Assembly: GCA_025769875.1 (NCBI GenBank)
Contig: JAGFNK010000157.1
Span: forward strand, 1 to 64,000
DNA: 64,000 nucleotides
Reading direction: 5' to 3'
Source of the DNA: Russula earlei
Lineage: Eukaryota > Basidiomycota > Agaricomycetes > Russulales > Russulaceae
In this document: positions 1-9,778 of the stretch, in pieces
Numbering within the stretch: position 1 is the stretch's first letter
How the letters are laid out: each line of letters starts with the position of its first letter
Position numbers and translations under genes: made by a program
Notes under the pieces: generated by a model
What the model was told of the DNA's origin: nothing
The model's database searches: none
What the model saw: the letters and a program-made list of their open reading frames with translations, nothing else

Positions 1-298
1 CGTGCTGGTGGTAGAAGTCGACTAAGGGTTTCAAGTATAGTGCGTGTTCGTCGTGGCTTAAGAGTTGTCCAAAGGGCAAGGACTTCAAGGAACTCTTTAA
101 CAATAGATGGGGGGAAATCTTCGTGAGGTGGTTCAACTCCTGGTACGTCGTGTAGTGGGTTAAAGTGGGTGACAGGGAATGCGACGGAGGTCCAGTTCGA
201 TAATGATTTAAGTTTAAGATGTGTCGAGTAAGTAGCGTCTTCTTCCTCGACTTCTTCTAAAGCGTATTCCCGTGGCACTTTAGTAAAACAAAGGATCT
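1..298 (-). pseudogene. Open reading frame running off the left edge, possible continuation of the 299-1129 ORF
   Basis: Read on the minus strand, this stretch is open to the window edge in the frame that lies two bases off the stop of the neighbouring ORF (299-1129). The translation looks like ordinary protein (…VPREYALEEVEEEDATYS…, …NPLHDVPGVEPPHEDFPPS…). It could be the rest of the same protein after a frameshift, a second exon, or a separate ORF. I recognise no domain. Confidence 0.3.
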
Positions 299-1129
299 TT
301 ATTTGATCTTTATTGAAGCGTTACAAGGGTGGTTCTTACTTTTTAAGAACCGTGCGCAAGATCTATGGTTTCGAGCTGGTACCGTCTCAATTATTTCGAG
401 AGGGTTAAGGGGAATACGAGGCGTAAAGCAAAAGCGAAGTAGCTGGGGGTTAAAGCGGATGGTGTCGACTGTATAAGTCGAATAGTGACGTAGGGACACG
501 CGGTTACTGTTCTCCTCGAAGTGTAAGTAGCCGTATGCGAAAGCGAGACGTCCGTCCAAGAAGTCGTGTACGATAGATAAGCAAAACGAGCCCTCGTAAG
601 CAGGGCGGTAAATAGCAGGCAAGGTAAGTAGTTTCCTAAATAACGAGGTGTTAAAAATGTAAGCGATGCGTCCGAGGGGAAAGTCAGCGTCCGGGGCGTA
701 TATCCCGACGTTGGAGCAGATGCCGAAGGGGGTGAGATTGTACTGGGTGGCAAGGGCAGTGTTGGAGGGTTCTACCGCAAAAGTGTGGACGATGCGTGCA
801 CGAAAGGCGGTAGTGAAGGTGTCTGTGAATGCGCGACGAGCTAACTGGTCTGAGGTAGGGATGCGTCCAAGGTAGTCTTGATGATTCAAGTCGTGGAGGG
901 GACGCCACTGCTCCTGGCGACGATTGGTGGTAGGGAGGACGAAGTACTGGTGCGGATGGAAGCGAAATACTGTGCAGGGGGGACGGTCGAGGAAGCCTTC
1001 AGGTAAGGGAGGACGGTCCGCTTGCTGTTGCTCGTTCTGCGCTGGAGGGGGAGTGCCGACAGGGACAAAGTTGTCTGGGATAGGCTGGACAGTGGTAGGA
1101 GACGATGGGGGAGCCGTTGGGGAGTACAA
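299..1129 (-). CDS. Hypothetical protein, 276 aa, next to an LTR
   Basis: I do not recognise this protein. It starts with a proline-, serine- and threonine-rich stretch of about 45 residues (MYSPTAPPSSPTTVQPIPDN…), followed by a globular part rich in Phe, Tyr and Arg with the run RFHPHQYFVLPTTNRRQEQW. No signal peptide, membrane segment or catalytic motif is visible. The start lies about 190 bp downstream of the 3' end of the minus-strand LTR at 1316. That is where the first ORF of an LTR element would begin, so it may be an element-encoded protein rather than a host gene (inference). Its stop (TAA) is followed by another open frame to the window edge, so the gene may be frameshifted. Confidence 0.4.
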   Translation of the reverse strand: MYSPTAPPSSPTTVQPIPDNFVPVGTPPPAQNEQQQADRPPLPEGFLDRPPCTVFRFHPHQYFVLPTTNRRQEQWRPLHDLNHQDYLGRIPTSDQLARRAFTDTFTTAFRARIVHTFAVEPSNTALATQYNLTPFGICSNVGIYAPDADFPLGRIAYIFNTSLFRKLLTLPAIYRPAYEGSFCLSIVHDFLDGRLAFAYGYLHFEENSNRVSLRHYSTYTVDTIRFNPQLLRFCFTPRIPLNPLEIIETVPARNHRSCARFLKSKNHPCNASIKIK

Positions 1130-1315
1130 GAGGCTGAGGGGTGAGGATGTGTCGACCGGGATCGGACGTCTTCAGTGAGGATGCGAAGAGCGGTGCGTGG
1201 AGTGGGCTGGAGAGGAGAAGGGAGACGCAGGGAGGTATTGACAAGAGTGGGGGAGTTGGGAGTAGACACTTGAGCGTTGGCTGGTCAATACAAGAATGAT
1301 GAGAGACTGTCCAGA

Positions 1316-2030
1316 TGTCAAGACACGTACTGCTGATCACTAAGGACTCAGGAGCAGGTGGGCAGGGGTCGGAACAGATGGTACGCGGCGTAAACGGCGT
1401 TGAACAGGAGGACGAGCCAAACGACTAGAAGATACCAGATGGGGACTGGTATGTGTTGCAAGAGGCAGAGGCGAAGAGTAGAGGCCAGTGCAGCAAGGGG
1501 CTTTAAACAAGGCGGTCGTTGAAGAGTACCTTGAAGATGAGGGAAGGCTTTAGACTGAGCAGTCGCAGGGGAGTACCCAGGAAGTGGAGAGTATCACAAA
1601 TGGACAGTCTGACGACTGCCATGCTTCATTGGGGCTTATATACAGTATACAGGGTCGATTACAAAGCACTGGGACTATTCTAGACTCTTTGATACCATCC
1701 AATAGGACTATGGAGGCATAAACTTGCTTGTGTCAACTTTCAGGCTTACTGAGCGCATTACTGATCATTGTGGAGCGATGACATCATTATGATGTCACTG
1801 TGGAGCGCTTAGTGAGCCTATGAGGTCACTGTGGAGTCGCTCAGTCAGCCATGATGTCATTGGAGCCTTGATGACGTCAGATGATTTATGCAACAGTTTC
1901 TAAGAGTTTGTGCCGCTGTTTCGGGTCCATGGTGGCTGAGTGGCCATGTGGCTGCCACGCGATGATTACCCGATTAGGAAACTGGTGCCTGGTCGTGTTA
2001 TAGTGCCTTTTGCAATAGCAATATCTTGTA
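1316..2030 (-). repeat. LTR of a gypsy-like family (copy 1); 5' end approximate
   Basis: This block is the reverse complement of the block at about 9100-9778, with strong similarity over most of its length (shared runs such as GTACCCAG…GAG, ATGGACAGTCTGA, GCTTATATACAG). Its 3' end on the minus strand is sharp at …CTTGACA (1316). Beyond that point the two copies diverge. The 5' end lies somewhere between 1957 and about 2090, because similarity fades there. A TATA-like GTATATAAG motif sits mid-LTR. No 5-bp target duplication could be found, so the element has been rearranged. It directly abuts the gag ORF at higher coordinates, with no pol between. Confidence 0.6.
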
Positions 2031-3499
2031 CCGCAGGGGGGATAGCCCAGAAAATGGAAGGGAGTCGGCAATGCAAAGTGAGAGAGGTTCTTCTTGAGTA
2101 AAATAGGACAATCTTCGGCCAGGACTTGGCCTTGGTTCGTAACAGCCCTGACTACATCTATGTCCATGGCGTTAGGATCCTTTTTGGCCTTCTTCTCCTT
2201 CCAATTTCTGAGTCGTTGTGCCCTGGAGCTTAGGTTCCTGAATACTCCTAAGGCATTCTTCATTTCATTCAGAGCTGCCACCTCTTCCCTTGCTATGGTT
2301 TGCCATGCATCTAGGTTTCCAGCTGCAGGTAAGGGCCTTCTTTGGAGGATCATGGCATGTAAGTTTCTTCGAAGCCCATCTCTGAATAGTTTGACCATCC
2401 CTTGAGTATTTCTAGGCCATCCGGACATGAGTAGGTATTGATTAAAGGTCGCGATGTAGTCATCCAATTCTCCTTCCTTCATAGTGAGTTGTTGGATGTT
2501 CATTGTGGCATCTTCTATAGTTGTACTATCATGCCACTGATTTAGGAAGTCCATTGAGAAGAGGTACCACAGATCTTCATCTTCCTGAAGGTGAGTTGGT
2601 GGCAATTGGTTCGCGTGGTCTCCTTGTACTCTTCTTATCAAGGTTTCCAGTTGTTGAATTACCCACCCATCGACTTTATCCCCTTTTATAAAGGACAAGG
2701 TGCAGGCTACCCTTTCATATGGCACTATCATGATGCTGCTTTGAGAATTCATGATCCTATACAGCTCAAATTCTTTCATGAACTGTATCGTCTTCTTTCT
2801 ATTTCCTGTGAACATTGCTGGTGGTTGTCCTCTCATTGATCCTGTCCCTCCAGGGACTCCTTGAGCTGCTGGTCCAGGGATCACTGCTTTGGGTGGGCCT
2901 CCTCTGGGCGGTACTCCTCCTGGTGGTACTCCTCCACCTGGTGGTCCTCCTCCTCCAGGAGGTCCTCCTCCACCTGATGCTCCTCCATCTGGCGGGTCTC
3001 CTCCTTGTTGTACACTGGGCACTAACATGGTTCCATGATGAGTGGCGTACAAATTCCCAGATGTGGAATGGGTGGTTTGTGTCACTATTTGGGTGGTAGT
3101 AGCCATTATTTCAGTTGCTGCTTGCGTCAAATCTATGGCTGTGGTAAAACATTCAGTGAGCTCGTCTATTGGCTCCTTGTTCTTTTCGATTACTGGAGTG
3201 TCTTCAGGAGATTCTGATTCCTTTGGCTCGCTGACACTGGTAATAGATATGTCTCATTCTGGTTCGCTCCTAAACAGCCACCCAGTGGTATAGGGCTTAG
3301 CTTCGGTTCCTAAACCGAACTCTTCTGGATTGGCAATGAAGTTATCTTCGAGCACATAGAACCCGTCCTTGTCCCAATCAATGAAATACCAATGATTGTT
3401 TATGTATTCTGCAGGTTGGACTTTGTTGTTGAATTGAATGTCAAAAAATCCTCCTTCTGGTTTTTCAGTAGGATGCCACTGTGCTCCTACACCAGTCAA
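2031..3499 (-). pseudogene. gag: Ty3/gypsy gag remnant (gag copy 1)
   Basis: Minus-strand reading gives an N-terminal segment with PAEYINNHWYFIDWDKDGF, then a Pro/Gly-rich hinge at about 2870-3010 (GGGPPGGG repeats). A retrotransposon gag core follows, from PPAMFTGNRKKTIQFMKEF to LREEV-like helices, with the basic stretch LRNWKEKKAKKDPNAMDID. This is the usual capsid layout of fungal Ty3/gypsy elements. An in-frame TGA at 3254-3256 divides the ORF where arginine (CGA) is likely. The end reads LAEDCP, the tail of a CCHC knuckle whose beginning appears deleted. Protease, RT and integrase are absent; the LTR follows at once. The N-terminal part matches gag copy 2 near 10700. Confidence 0.75.
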
Positions 3500-3807
3500 G
3501 GAAACATTTTGAAGGTCCCGAGTTCTTCCTTTAAACCGTGCATATCATTTTCCGTTACTTCCTGTCTTGAATGGAGTGTTGATTGAATCCGACTCCAGTT
3601 TTGCCTAGCTTTCAGTTATGATACCGACAAGCTCATTCTTGGCAAAAATACCAATGGATTTGACTATGTTATATATCCTTCTTTTCCAGGATATAAAGTC
3701 TTGGAGGAGTTCCTAATCAACACAGGTTCCTCCCTATGACTACTTCTGCGTAAGTTGGGATCCAAATTTTGCTCCTACTTGGTGCAAAGGTAAGTACGCT
3801 TGAATTA
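3500..3807. other. Leader between LTR and gag copy 1
   Basis: About 300 bp without an ORF. On the minus strand it lies between the 3' end of the LTR at 3808 and the gag start at 3499, the position of a retroelement leader. I see no clear tRNA-type primer-binding site next to the LTR. Confidence 0.35.
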
Positions 3808-4154
3808 TGTTAAGATCTGATTGATCTTATCGCTGACTCTTAGTGAAAGAGTTGCTTGATATAATTCAAGCACTAGACTTTGATCCCTTTGATATTATCT
3901 CAGGAAGAATAGATGTAAGAGAAGAGAGGGGCCTCTTTCACTTAGAGTTCTTCAATAAACTGTATAGAGTATTTGACAAGATGGTTGTTTCTTGTTTGAG
4001 AGAGTAAGTCGAGCGTAAGGCTCAACTTCTCAGTACCACAGACTATTTATACAATATCTCCACAACTACTGATCTGATTCATATGAACCTTGGGGTGCAC
4101 ATAGCTGAGAACCAGTAGTATCCAAATATGTAGAGCACAATTTGAGAATATCAG

Positions 4155-4178
4155 GAATGACTCATGCATGAGTCATTC
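4155..4178. promoter_or_regulatory. 24-bp perfect palindrome with two TGACTCA bZIP sites
   Basis: The perfect palindrome has two TGACTCA half-sequences facing each other around a TGCATG-type centre. TGACTCA is the binding site of Gcn4/AP-1 bZIP activators. The same palindrome occurs in the sister LTR at 6171-6192 with a CGCG centre, so it is a conserved LTR element upstream of the TATA box. Confidence 0.5.
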
Positions 4179-4243
4179 TTTCCTAGTATCTGTCATCAAT
4201 CAGTAAGTAGTGAGTAAGCCATTACCGATCAATCAGTAAGCAG

Positions 4244-4951
4244 TGTAGCGCGTCCGGTGACATGCGAGTGAGATCGTAAGGCTGACCGGTCCAAGGAGAA
4301 AGAGTAGAGGAAGGGGGGAGAGGAGGAACAAGTGGTCGCGCGCAGTCGTTCTGGTTCAGGCAGAGGTGGACAGATGAGGGGGAAAAGATTCTGATTCCAC
4401 TGGACTTCTTTTTTTTTTACTACAAGGTAGCTAGGTGTTTTATATACAAGAAGGGGAGTAGTAAGAGGGGGCATGTAATGAAAGGAAATGAGATGATGAA
4501 AGGAAGTAGAGTCTTGAAAGGCAATCGAGACCGGGCGAGGCGGTCTAGGCAATCGTGAAAGGCTCGACGCGGAAACGCGTCGCGTGTGCCGGAGCATGGG
4601 GTGTGTGCGCGTATGGCGATGGGTGGGCGATGCAGTCGTCCGGGTCTTGACGTCGGGTGTGAGGTGGTAGGCGTGCTCGTGAGGTCGGTGCGTGGTTGGT
4701 GGCAAGGGCTGCAATGCGGTCGGTGGCGGACAGCCTGGCACGCAATCGTGTCTTGTGAGCATTTGGCATACGCGTGGTTGGTAGAAAGGGCTTGAAGTTG
4801 GGCACAAGAGAGGTCGCGGGTGCGTGCGTGTGTGTGTGCAGCTGTTGGCAAGGGATGAAAGCGAGCTGAGGCAAGGGAGAGGATAGGCGTCACGTCGTGT
4901 TGCGTCGTGTTTCTGCACGTGATTTCGTGGCCAGCCATAATCCTCCTTACA
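4244..4951 (-). mobile_element. Putative solo LTR inserted in LTR copy A
   Basis: This 708-bp block is absent from the sister LTR at 6001-6540 and splits the alignment exactly. It begins TGTAAGGAGG and ends GCGCTACA on the minus strand (TGTA…TACA), the TG…CA pattern of an LTR. A TATA box (TATATAAAAC, minus strand, near 4445) lies in the middle and is followed by a poly-A tract. The flanks are AGCAG and AGCGG, a 5-bp duplication with one mismatch if the last base is shared. ORFs in it are chance products of biased GT/CA composition. Confidence 0.55.
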
Positions 4952-6094
4952 GCGGATCAATAAGCGATCACTAAGACAGATGAATAATCACACATATTAG
5001 TAAACAGAAATGAGTCACCAGAGCATAGGTAAGCAGATGAGAACAAGGAGACACAAGAATCCTAACAACATGGCTCTCCATTGATCGGCAGAGTCCGAGG
5101 ACATCGTTTCCCGGAATGTAGCTGGAGTGATCGCCTCTGCCATCGCTAATAGTGCCATATGCAATAGGTGCCCCCCCACATTTGCATTAGAAGTGAGAAA
5201 TTGAGGATTAGGATGCAGATGAGGCTGAAGACGCCTAGGTGAGGGTGGACACGGTGGACCAAAGGATGGTACCAGCAATGCTGAGTGAGGCTGGCGCAAG
5301 CGGACTTGGCACACAGGCTGAACATGGCATGGTGGAGTATGTGGAACAGGCTGAGTGGGAGGGGTAAGGTAAAGTGAATTAGGTGTATTGGGATCTAGTG
5401 GGGTTTCCAGAGGTGCAGGACTAAGTCCACAGCCATCCAGTTCGTGTGGAAGTGGGGCAGTGAGAGAAACCGGTCCTGTGAAGACCAAGGGTTGTGCAGG
5501 AGGAGGAATGTCAGTAAGTTCTCCCCTAGCAGGCAGTATGTGCTCATCGAAAGTGACATCGTGCAATAAGAACAGCTTTTGGGTGGATTGATTCCAGAGT
5601 CAGTAACCCTTAGATCCAGACTCGTACCCAACAAAAATCATCTCAACCGATCTCAGATTGAGCTTCTTCCATTTGTTAGCAGGCATGTGTACATACGCCT
5701 TACATGCAAAGATGTGAAAATAGGAAACATCTGGAACTTGTCCATCCATCCAGACTGAGTGAGGTGTGTTCCAATGGAGAACATGTGTAGGAGTGTTGAT
5801 TGTAGATATGGACTGCTGCGTCAGTAGCAAGCTCCCAGAACCCCAGAGTAAGACTGGTGCCATGTAGCATAGTGCACATCTTGTCTTTGAGGGTTTGGTT
5901 CCATCTCTCCGCTATGCCATTCTGCTGTGGTGACCCTGGCATTGTCAATCTATGCTCAATTCCTTTTTGACCAAGACCGATCTGAGGGCACCGGACAAGT
6001 TGTTAAGATTCTCTTGACTCTCGAACTGTCATCTGTTTCTGCTGACTCGTCTGTGATTACTCATGTGCCCGCTTATCAATCTGGCTTAGTGATG

Positions 6095-6160
6095 GCTTAC
6101 TGATTGGCTTACTGATTGCTTACTGATTGCTTACTGATTGCTTACTGATTGCTTACTGAT
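6095..6160 (+). repeat. 11-bp tandem repeat GCTTACTGATT, six copies
   Basis: Six head-to-tail copies of GCTTACTGATT lie in the U3 part of the solo LTR; one unit has an extra G. LTR copy A holds only scattered versions of the unit, so copy number differs between LTRs. Confidence 0.85.
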
Positions 6161-6170
6161 ACTAGGAAAG

Positions 6171-6192
6171 AATGACTCACGCGTGAGTCATT
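6171..6192. promoter_or_regulatory. 22-bp palindrome with two TGACTCA sites
   Basis: Counterpart of the palindrome at 4155-4178. The centre here is CACGCGTG rather than CATGCATG. It lies about 100 bp upstream of the TATA box of the LTR, where an enhancer of LTR transcription would be expected. Confidence 0.5.
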
Positions 6193-8412
6193 TCTAACAT
6201 TCTGAATTGCGCTTTCTGTATTTGGATACTACTGGTTCTCAGCTATGTACACCCCGAGTTTCATACGAATCGGATCAGTAGTTATCGAGATATCGTATAA
6301 ATAGTCTGTAGTACCAAGAAGTCGAGCCTTACGCTCGACTTACACTTTTGCCAAGATAACTATCTTGCCACACGATCTAAAACAAAACTATAGTGCAGAC
6401 TCTAACTGAAAGAGGTCCCTCTCTTTTCTACATTCAATCTTTCTGAGATAATATCAAAGGGTTCGAAGTCTAGTGCTTGAACTATATCAAGCAACTCTTT
6501 CACCAGAAGAGTCGGTACTAAGATCTGTCAGATCTTAACACAAGTACTCCCCTCCATGATCCAAGTGTAGTGCTTTGATCTTATCGTTGGTCTGGTTTTC
6601 TGACCACATGAGATACTTTTCAAATGCATCAGCACACTGATCTTTAGTTTTGAAGAAGTACACTACCCCATAATGGGAGTAGTCGTCGATAAACATTGCC
6701 CAATAAGTTGCGCCTTGGATAGACCAGGTCTGCATCAGACCGGCTAAGTCAGTATGCACGATCTGTAGACACCAATCTGATCACTTAGGTGAAGCCAGGA
6801 AAGGAAGTCGCATCTGTTTGCCAAGTTCACACCCAGGGCAAGGTGACTGATCACGATCCACTGAACTAAGCGAGATTCCCTTGATGGAATGAGCATATTT
6901 GATTAGCACATGTGAGGACATATGTCCCATGCGCTGATGCCAGATGTTGAGCAGTAGCACCCCTGCTTGCACGTGTAGGGCCAGAGATGAGAAGTCAATA
7001 TAGAATAGGTTATTCTCCAGGTATCTTTGCGTGACTTTCCGATCTTTGTAGTTGATTTGGCATCCATTCTGAGTAAAAGTGATATGTCCCCCCCTCCGGA
7101 GCAACATGCTGACTGAGAAGTAACATGGTCGGCTTCCGGAACATGCATGACATTGGTGAGTGTTAATAGAAACTTCCCAATTCCTCCGGACAGTAGGATG
7201 GATACAGATCCGGTCCCAATCCACTTGATGATTGCATGACCTCCAAGATTAACTGATCCAGTGGCTGGAGCATAGGTGATGAAGTTGGTCCAGAACAGAC
7301 TGATGTGATGGGTAGCTCCTGAGTCAATCATCCAGCGCAATCTGGTTGCTGAGTAAAGGGAAATGTGAATGTCATTTTCATCATCCGAGATCTCCATAAT
7401 AGTAGCAGTAGTCTCTACTATGTGTGCGTTGACCTTTCTGTTAGTGTCTGCGCCAGACTCTCTCTCTTTCTTCACCTTCTCCTCCTCATTTTTTTCTTCT
7501 TCTGGCACTCAGGACTCTTGTGACCAGCTTTCTTGCAATAATAACATTTTATTTTGTTCTTATCATCCTGTTTCTTGACCAGAGCAACTTTGTTAAGGGA
7601 AGCAGAGGAGCCGGCCCGACGACTCTCTTCATTGAGAATGTGCTCCTGAATGGCTTTCAGGGAAAGCTTGTTTTGAAGATTAGAGCCGAGGATAGCTTGT
7701 GTGAGACCAGAGTAGGAGCTGGGTAGTACCTGAATTAGAGTGAGACTGATGTGGAGATCGGTGACAGGCATGTCATTGTTCTGAAGATTGATCCTAGTAT
7801 CATTCAATTTCTGTAGTTGTGGGAACATTGGGCTGGTGTCATCTAGATCAAAACGCATGAGGGTGGTCCAAGAGTTATGTAGGGACATAGATCCAACACC
7901 GATGCAAGTAATCTTAAGTTGTTCCCACTTGAGTTTACAGGTGCTGAACTTGGTGTTATCGCTTATCTCTGCATATATGTCTTTCTGGAGATGGAGCTGG
8001 AAGACACCTAACAGTATGTCTTCTTCAACATCCCAAGTGCTATCTCCAGAGGGCTTTGTATTGATAAGATGATGCCAGAAACCATTCATTTGGGTAATGG
8101 CCTCAAAGCGAAATGACCAAGTAGTCCAATTTGAGGAATCTAAGATCTCCAGGGGTGTTGCCAAAGGGATAGTGAATATGGGTGCCATATGATGTAATAG
8201 GGTGAATTGCCAATCTGGACCAGCAGAGCAATTATAGCTGGATCAATTAGAGATCAAATCAGTATCTTTGACACATGATGTAACTGTGCACACATCAATC
8301 CTTTGGTTCCAGGGACCAAGGGAGTAAGATGTCGTCTGATAACAGAGGTTTGTGGGGAAGGGAGGTGTTATAGGAACAAACATGTGTGGTGATCTCTGTG
8401 GATTTTAGATAT

Positions 8413-8429
8413 GGGCAGGGCCCATAACC
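8413..8429 (-). other. Primer-binding site of copia copy 1 (half tRNA-iMet type)
   Basis: Directly after the LTR end …TTCAACA the minus strand reads GGTTATGGGCCCTG. It is complementary to the anticodon region of an initiator methionine tRNA, the internal priming mode known for Drosophila copia and relatives. Position and sequence both fit. Confidence 0.55.
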
Positions 8430-8876
8430 TGTTGAAGATAGACACAGTATGTGTGATTAGATAGCAGCAGATGATAAGATCACAGGCTGATCTATCAGAC
8501 AATAGTTCAGTTTGGTTGACACAAAACTCATATAATTAATGTACCTATCAGACAATAGCTACAACGCATCATCAGTACTTTGAGATAAGATATCATAGTG
8601 CAAATACTCACTTCAGTTTGGTTGACACAAAACTGAAGTGATCTACATACTTTGCGGCATTCTTAAGTACCTGAGACCGCCACTGGATGCAGTACAGTTA
8701 ACTACCATCATGGATCACTAAGTAAGTCCAAGGATCAGTTGTAAGTAGCTACCAATTGTCCTAGATCACTCTATCAGTGTAACTAATGTGTGCTGCAGTG
8801 TATGAGCTAAGCCAGTGATGCCTGGTCTGGGTGATCTGACACATCAATGCATCCAAGTTGTGATCATATCACAACA
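8430..8876 (-). repeat. 5' LTR of copia copy 1
   Basis: The 3' end is set by the primer-binding site next to …CAACA at 8430. The proposed start is TGTTGTGATATG at 8876, giving inverted ends TGTTG…CAACA and a length of 447 bp. It contains two copies of TTTGGTTGACACAAAACT (near 8508 and 8616), about 108 bp apart. The 3' LTR partner is not in the window, because the element is truncated. The upper boundary is inferred from the TG…CA rule only. Confidence 0.5.
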
Positions 8877-9099
8877 CACCTGAGACTCTGGGCAGTGCAG
8901 ATCTCAACACTCCTTCCATTCTTGGAGAGTGGTGGGCCTGACATCTGTTGTGAACCAAAGCCAGGCCTTGATCATGCATTGTCCTTTTGTAACTTGAGAA
9001 AACCCCTTTTCTCTTCATACCCTCTACCCACCTCTGTTCCCAACCAACTTCTCCTTTCTAACAAGCATACATCGCAAAGGACCCTTATTCCCATGACTC
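8877..9099. other. Spacer without recognisable genes
   Basis: No supported gene or repeat seen. Part may belong to the 5' end of the LTR that follows, whose start is not sharply defined. Confidence 0.3.
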
Positions 9100-9778
9100 G
9101 CTAAAGCACCCTCCTTCCTATCAGAGTAACCTACCACATGCTAGCCACATGGCCACTCAGCCACTTGCTACCAAAACACTGGAAGGACTACTAGATCTCT
9201 TGGGACAATCTACATGATGTCATAGAGTGCCACTGACATCATAGCTGACTGAGCAACTCCACTATGACATCATACACTCACCAAGCATTCCACAAATGAT
9301 GTCATTATGATATCATCACTCCACTGTCTCCCTAATTGTCCTGAGTCACCCATAGGTCTGACACAACATGTTTATGCCCTTAGAATCTGATTGGAGCAGT
9401 CCAAAGAGTCTGAGTTATTCTCTGTAGTTCATACTCAGACCTGTAACTAGTATATAAGCCCCAATGTAGCATGGCAGTCATCAGACTGTCCATTTGTGAT
9501 ACTCTCATCCTCCTGGGTACTCCCCTGCAACCACTCAGTTTAAAGTCTTCCCTCATCTTCAAGGTACTCTTCAACAACCACCTTGTCTAAAGCCCCTTCG
9601 CTGCACTGGCCTCCAACCTTTGCCTCTGCCTCCTGCAACACATACCAGTCCCCATCTGGTACCTTCTAGTCATTTGGCTCATCCTCTTGTTCAACACCAT
9701 CTATGCCATGTACCGTCTGTTCTGACCCTTGCCCACCTGCTCCTGAGTCCTTAGTGATCAGTAGTATGTGTCTTGACA
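9100..9778 (+). repeat. LTR of a gypsy-like family (copy 2), inverted relative to copy 1
   Basis: Reverse-complement partner of the LTR at 1316-2030. It contains an LTR-type TATA region (AGTATATAAGCCCC near 9450) and ends at TGTCTTGACA (9778). At that point it abuts the middle of gag copy 2, so the junction is an insertion or recombination point. No matching 5-bp duplication was found (ATGTC follows the end). The 5' boundary is approximate. Confidence 0.6.

Larger units (their letters stand above)
3808..5067 (-). repeat. LTR of the TGTTAAGAT family (copy A), interrupted by another LTR
   Basis: The outer parts (3808-4243 and 4952-5067) match in reverse complement the solo LTR at 6001-6540. 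The ends are TGTTAGGATTC… and …GATCTTAACA in minus orientation. Without the 708-bp insertion it is about 550 bp, like the other copy. It contains a TATA box (TATAAATAG type, written TATTTATAC on the plus strand near 4045), a short hairpin just downstream of it, and a palindrome with two TGACTCA sites at 4155-4178. Its right end cuts the copia pol ORF at the start of the reverse transcriptase domain. The two flanks (AATTA and ACATG) do not match, so it is not a simple solo LTR; it may be the 5' LTR of gag copy 1. Confidence 0.7.
6001..6540 (+). mobile_element. Solo LTR with perfect 5-bp target duplication CAAGT
   Basis: The 540-bp sequence starts TGTTAAGATTC and ends GATCTTAACA, giving inverted ends. 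It is flanked by CAAGT at 5996-6000 and again at 6541-6545. It lies in the integrase gene of copia copy 1, in the opposite orientation, and is therefore younger than that element. It carries an 11-bp tandem array (6095-6160), a palindrome with two TGACTCA sites (6171-6192), a TATA box (GTATAAATAG, near 6295) and a hairpin just downstream (AAGTCGAG…CTCGACTT). Confidence 0.9.
5068..8188 (-). pseudogene. Ty1/copia gag-pol (copy 1), truncated at reverse transcriptase and split by a solo LTR
   Basis: On the minus strand the order is: gag (8188-7472) ending in a CCHC knuckle CYYCKKAGHKSPEC; aspartic protease with WMIDSGATHHIS (near 7330); GAG-pre-integrase with HQRMGH…CPGCELGKQ (about 6950-6800); and the integrase core (HTDLAG, FIDDYS, LHLDHGGEY, then PQQNGIAERWN near 5910). 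A domain-end region (FVGYESG, FDEHILPARGE) leads to the RT start (DSADQWRAM at 5080). This order (integrase before RT) defines Ty1/copia. The solo LTR at 6001-6540 interrupts the integrase after GGEYL. Removing it with one CAAGT restores the frame into SGALRSVLV. One base in an A-run (near 5967) then shifts the frame. Gag and protease are also in different frames (near 7500). RT and RNase H are missing beyond 5067. Confidence 0.85.

Noticed and set aside
4229..4960. 243-aa minus-strand ORF
   Set aside because: Lies within a solo LTR of biased composition; His/Thr/Pro-rich with no domain.
6095..6160. Regular short direct repeats, CRISPR-like at first sight
   Set aside because: Units are directly adjacent 11-mers without spacers, in a fungal LTR; a simple tandem array.
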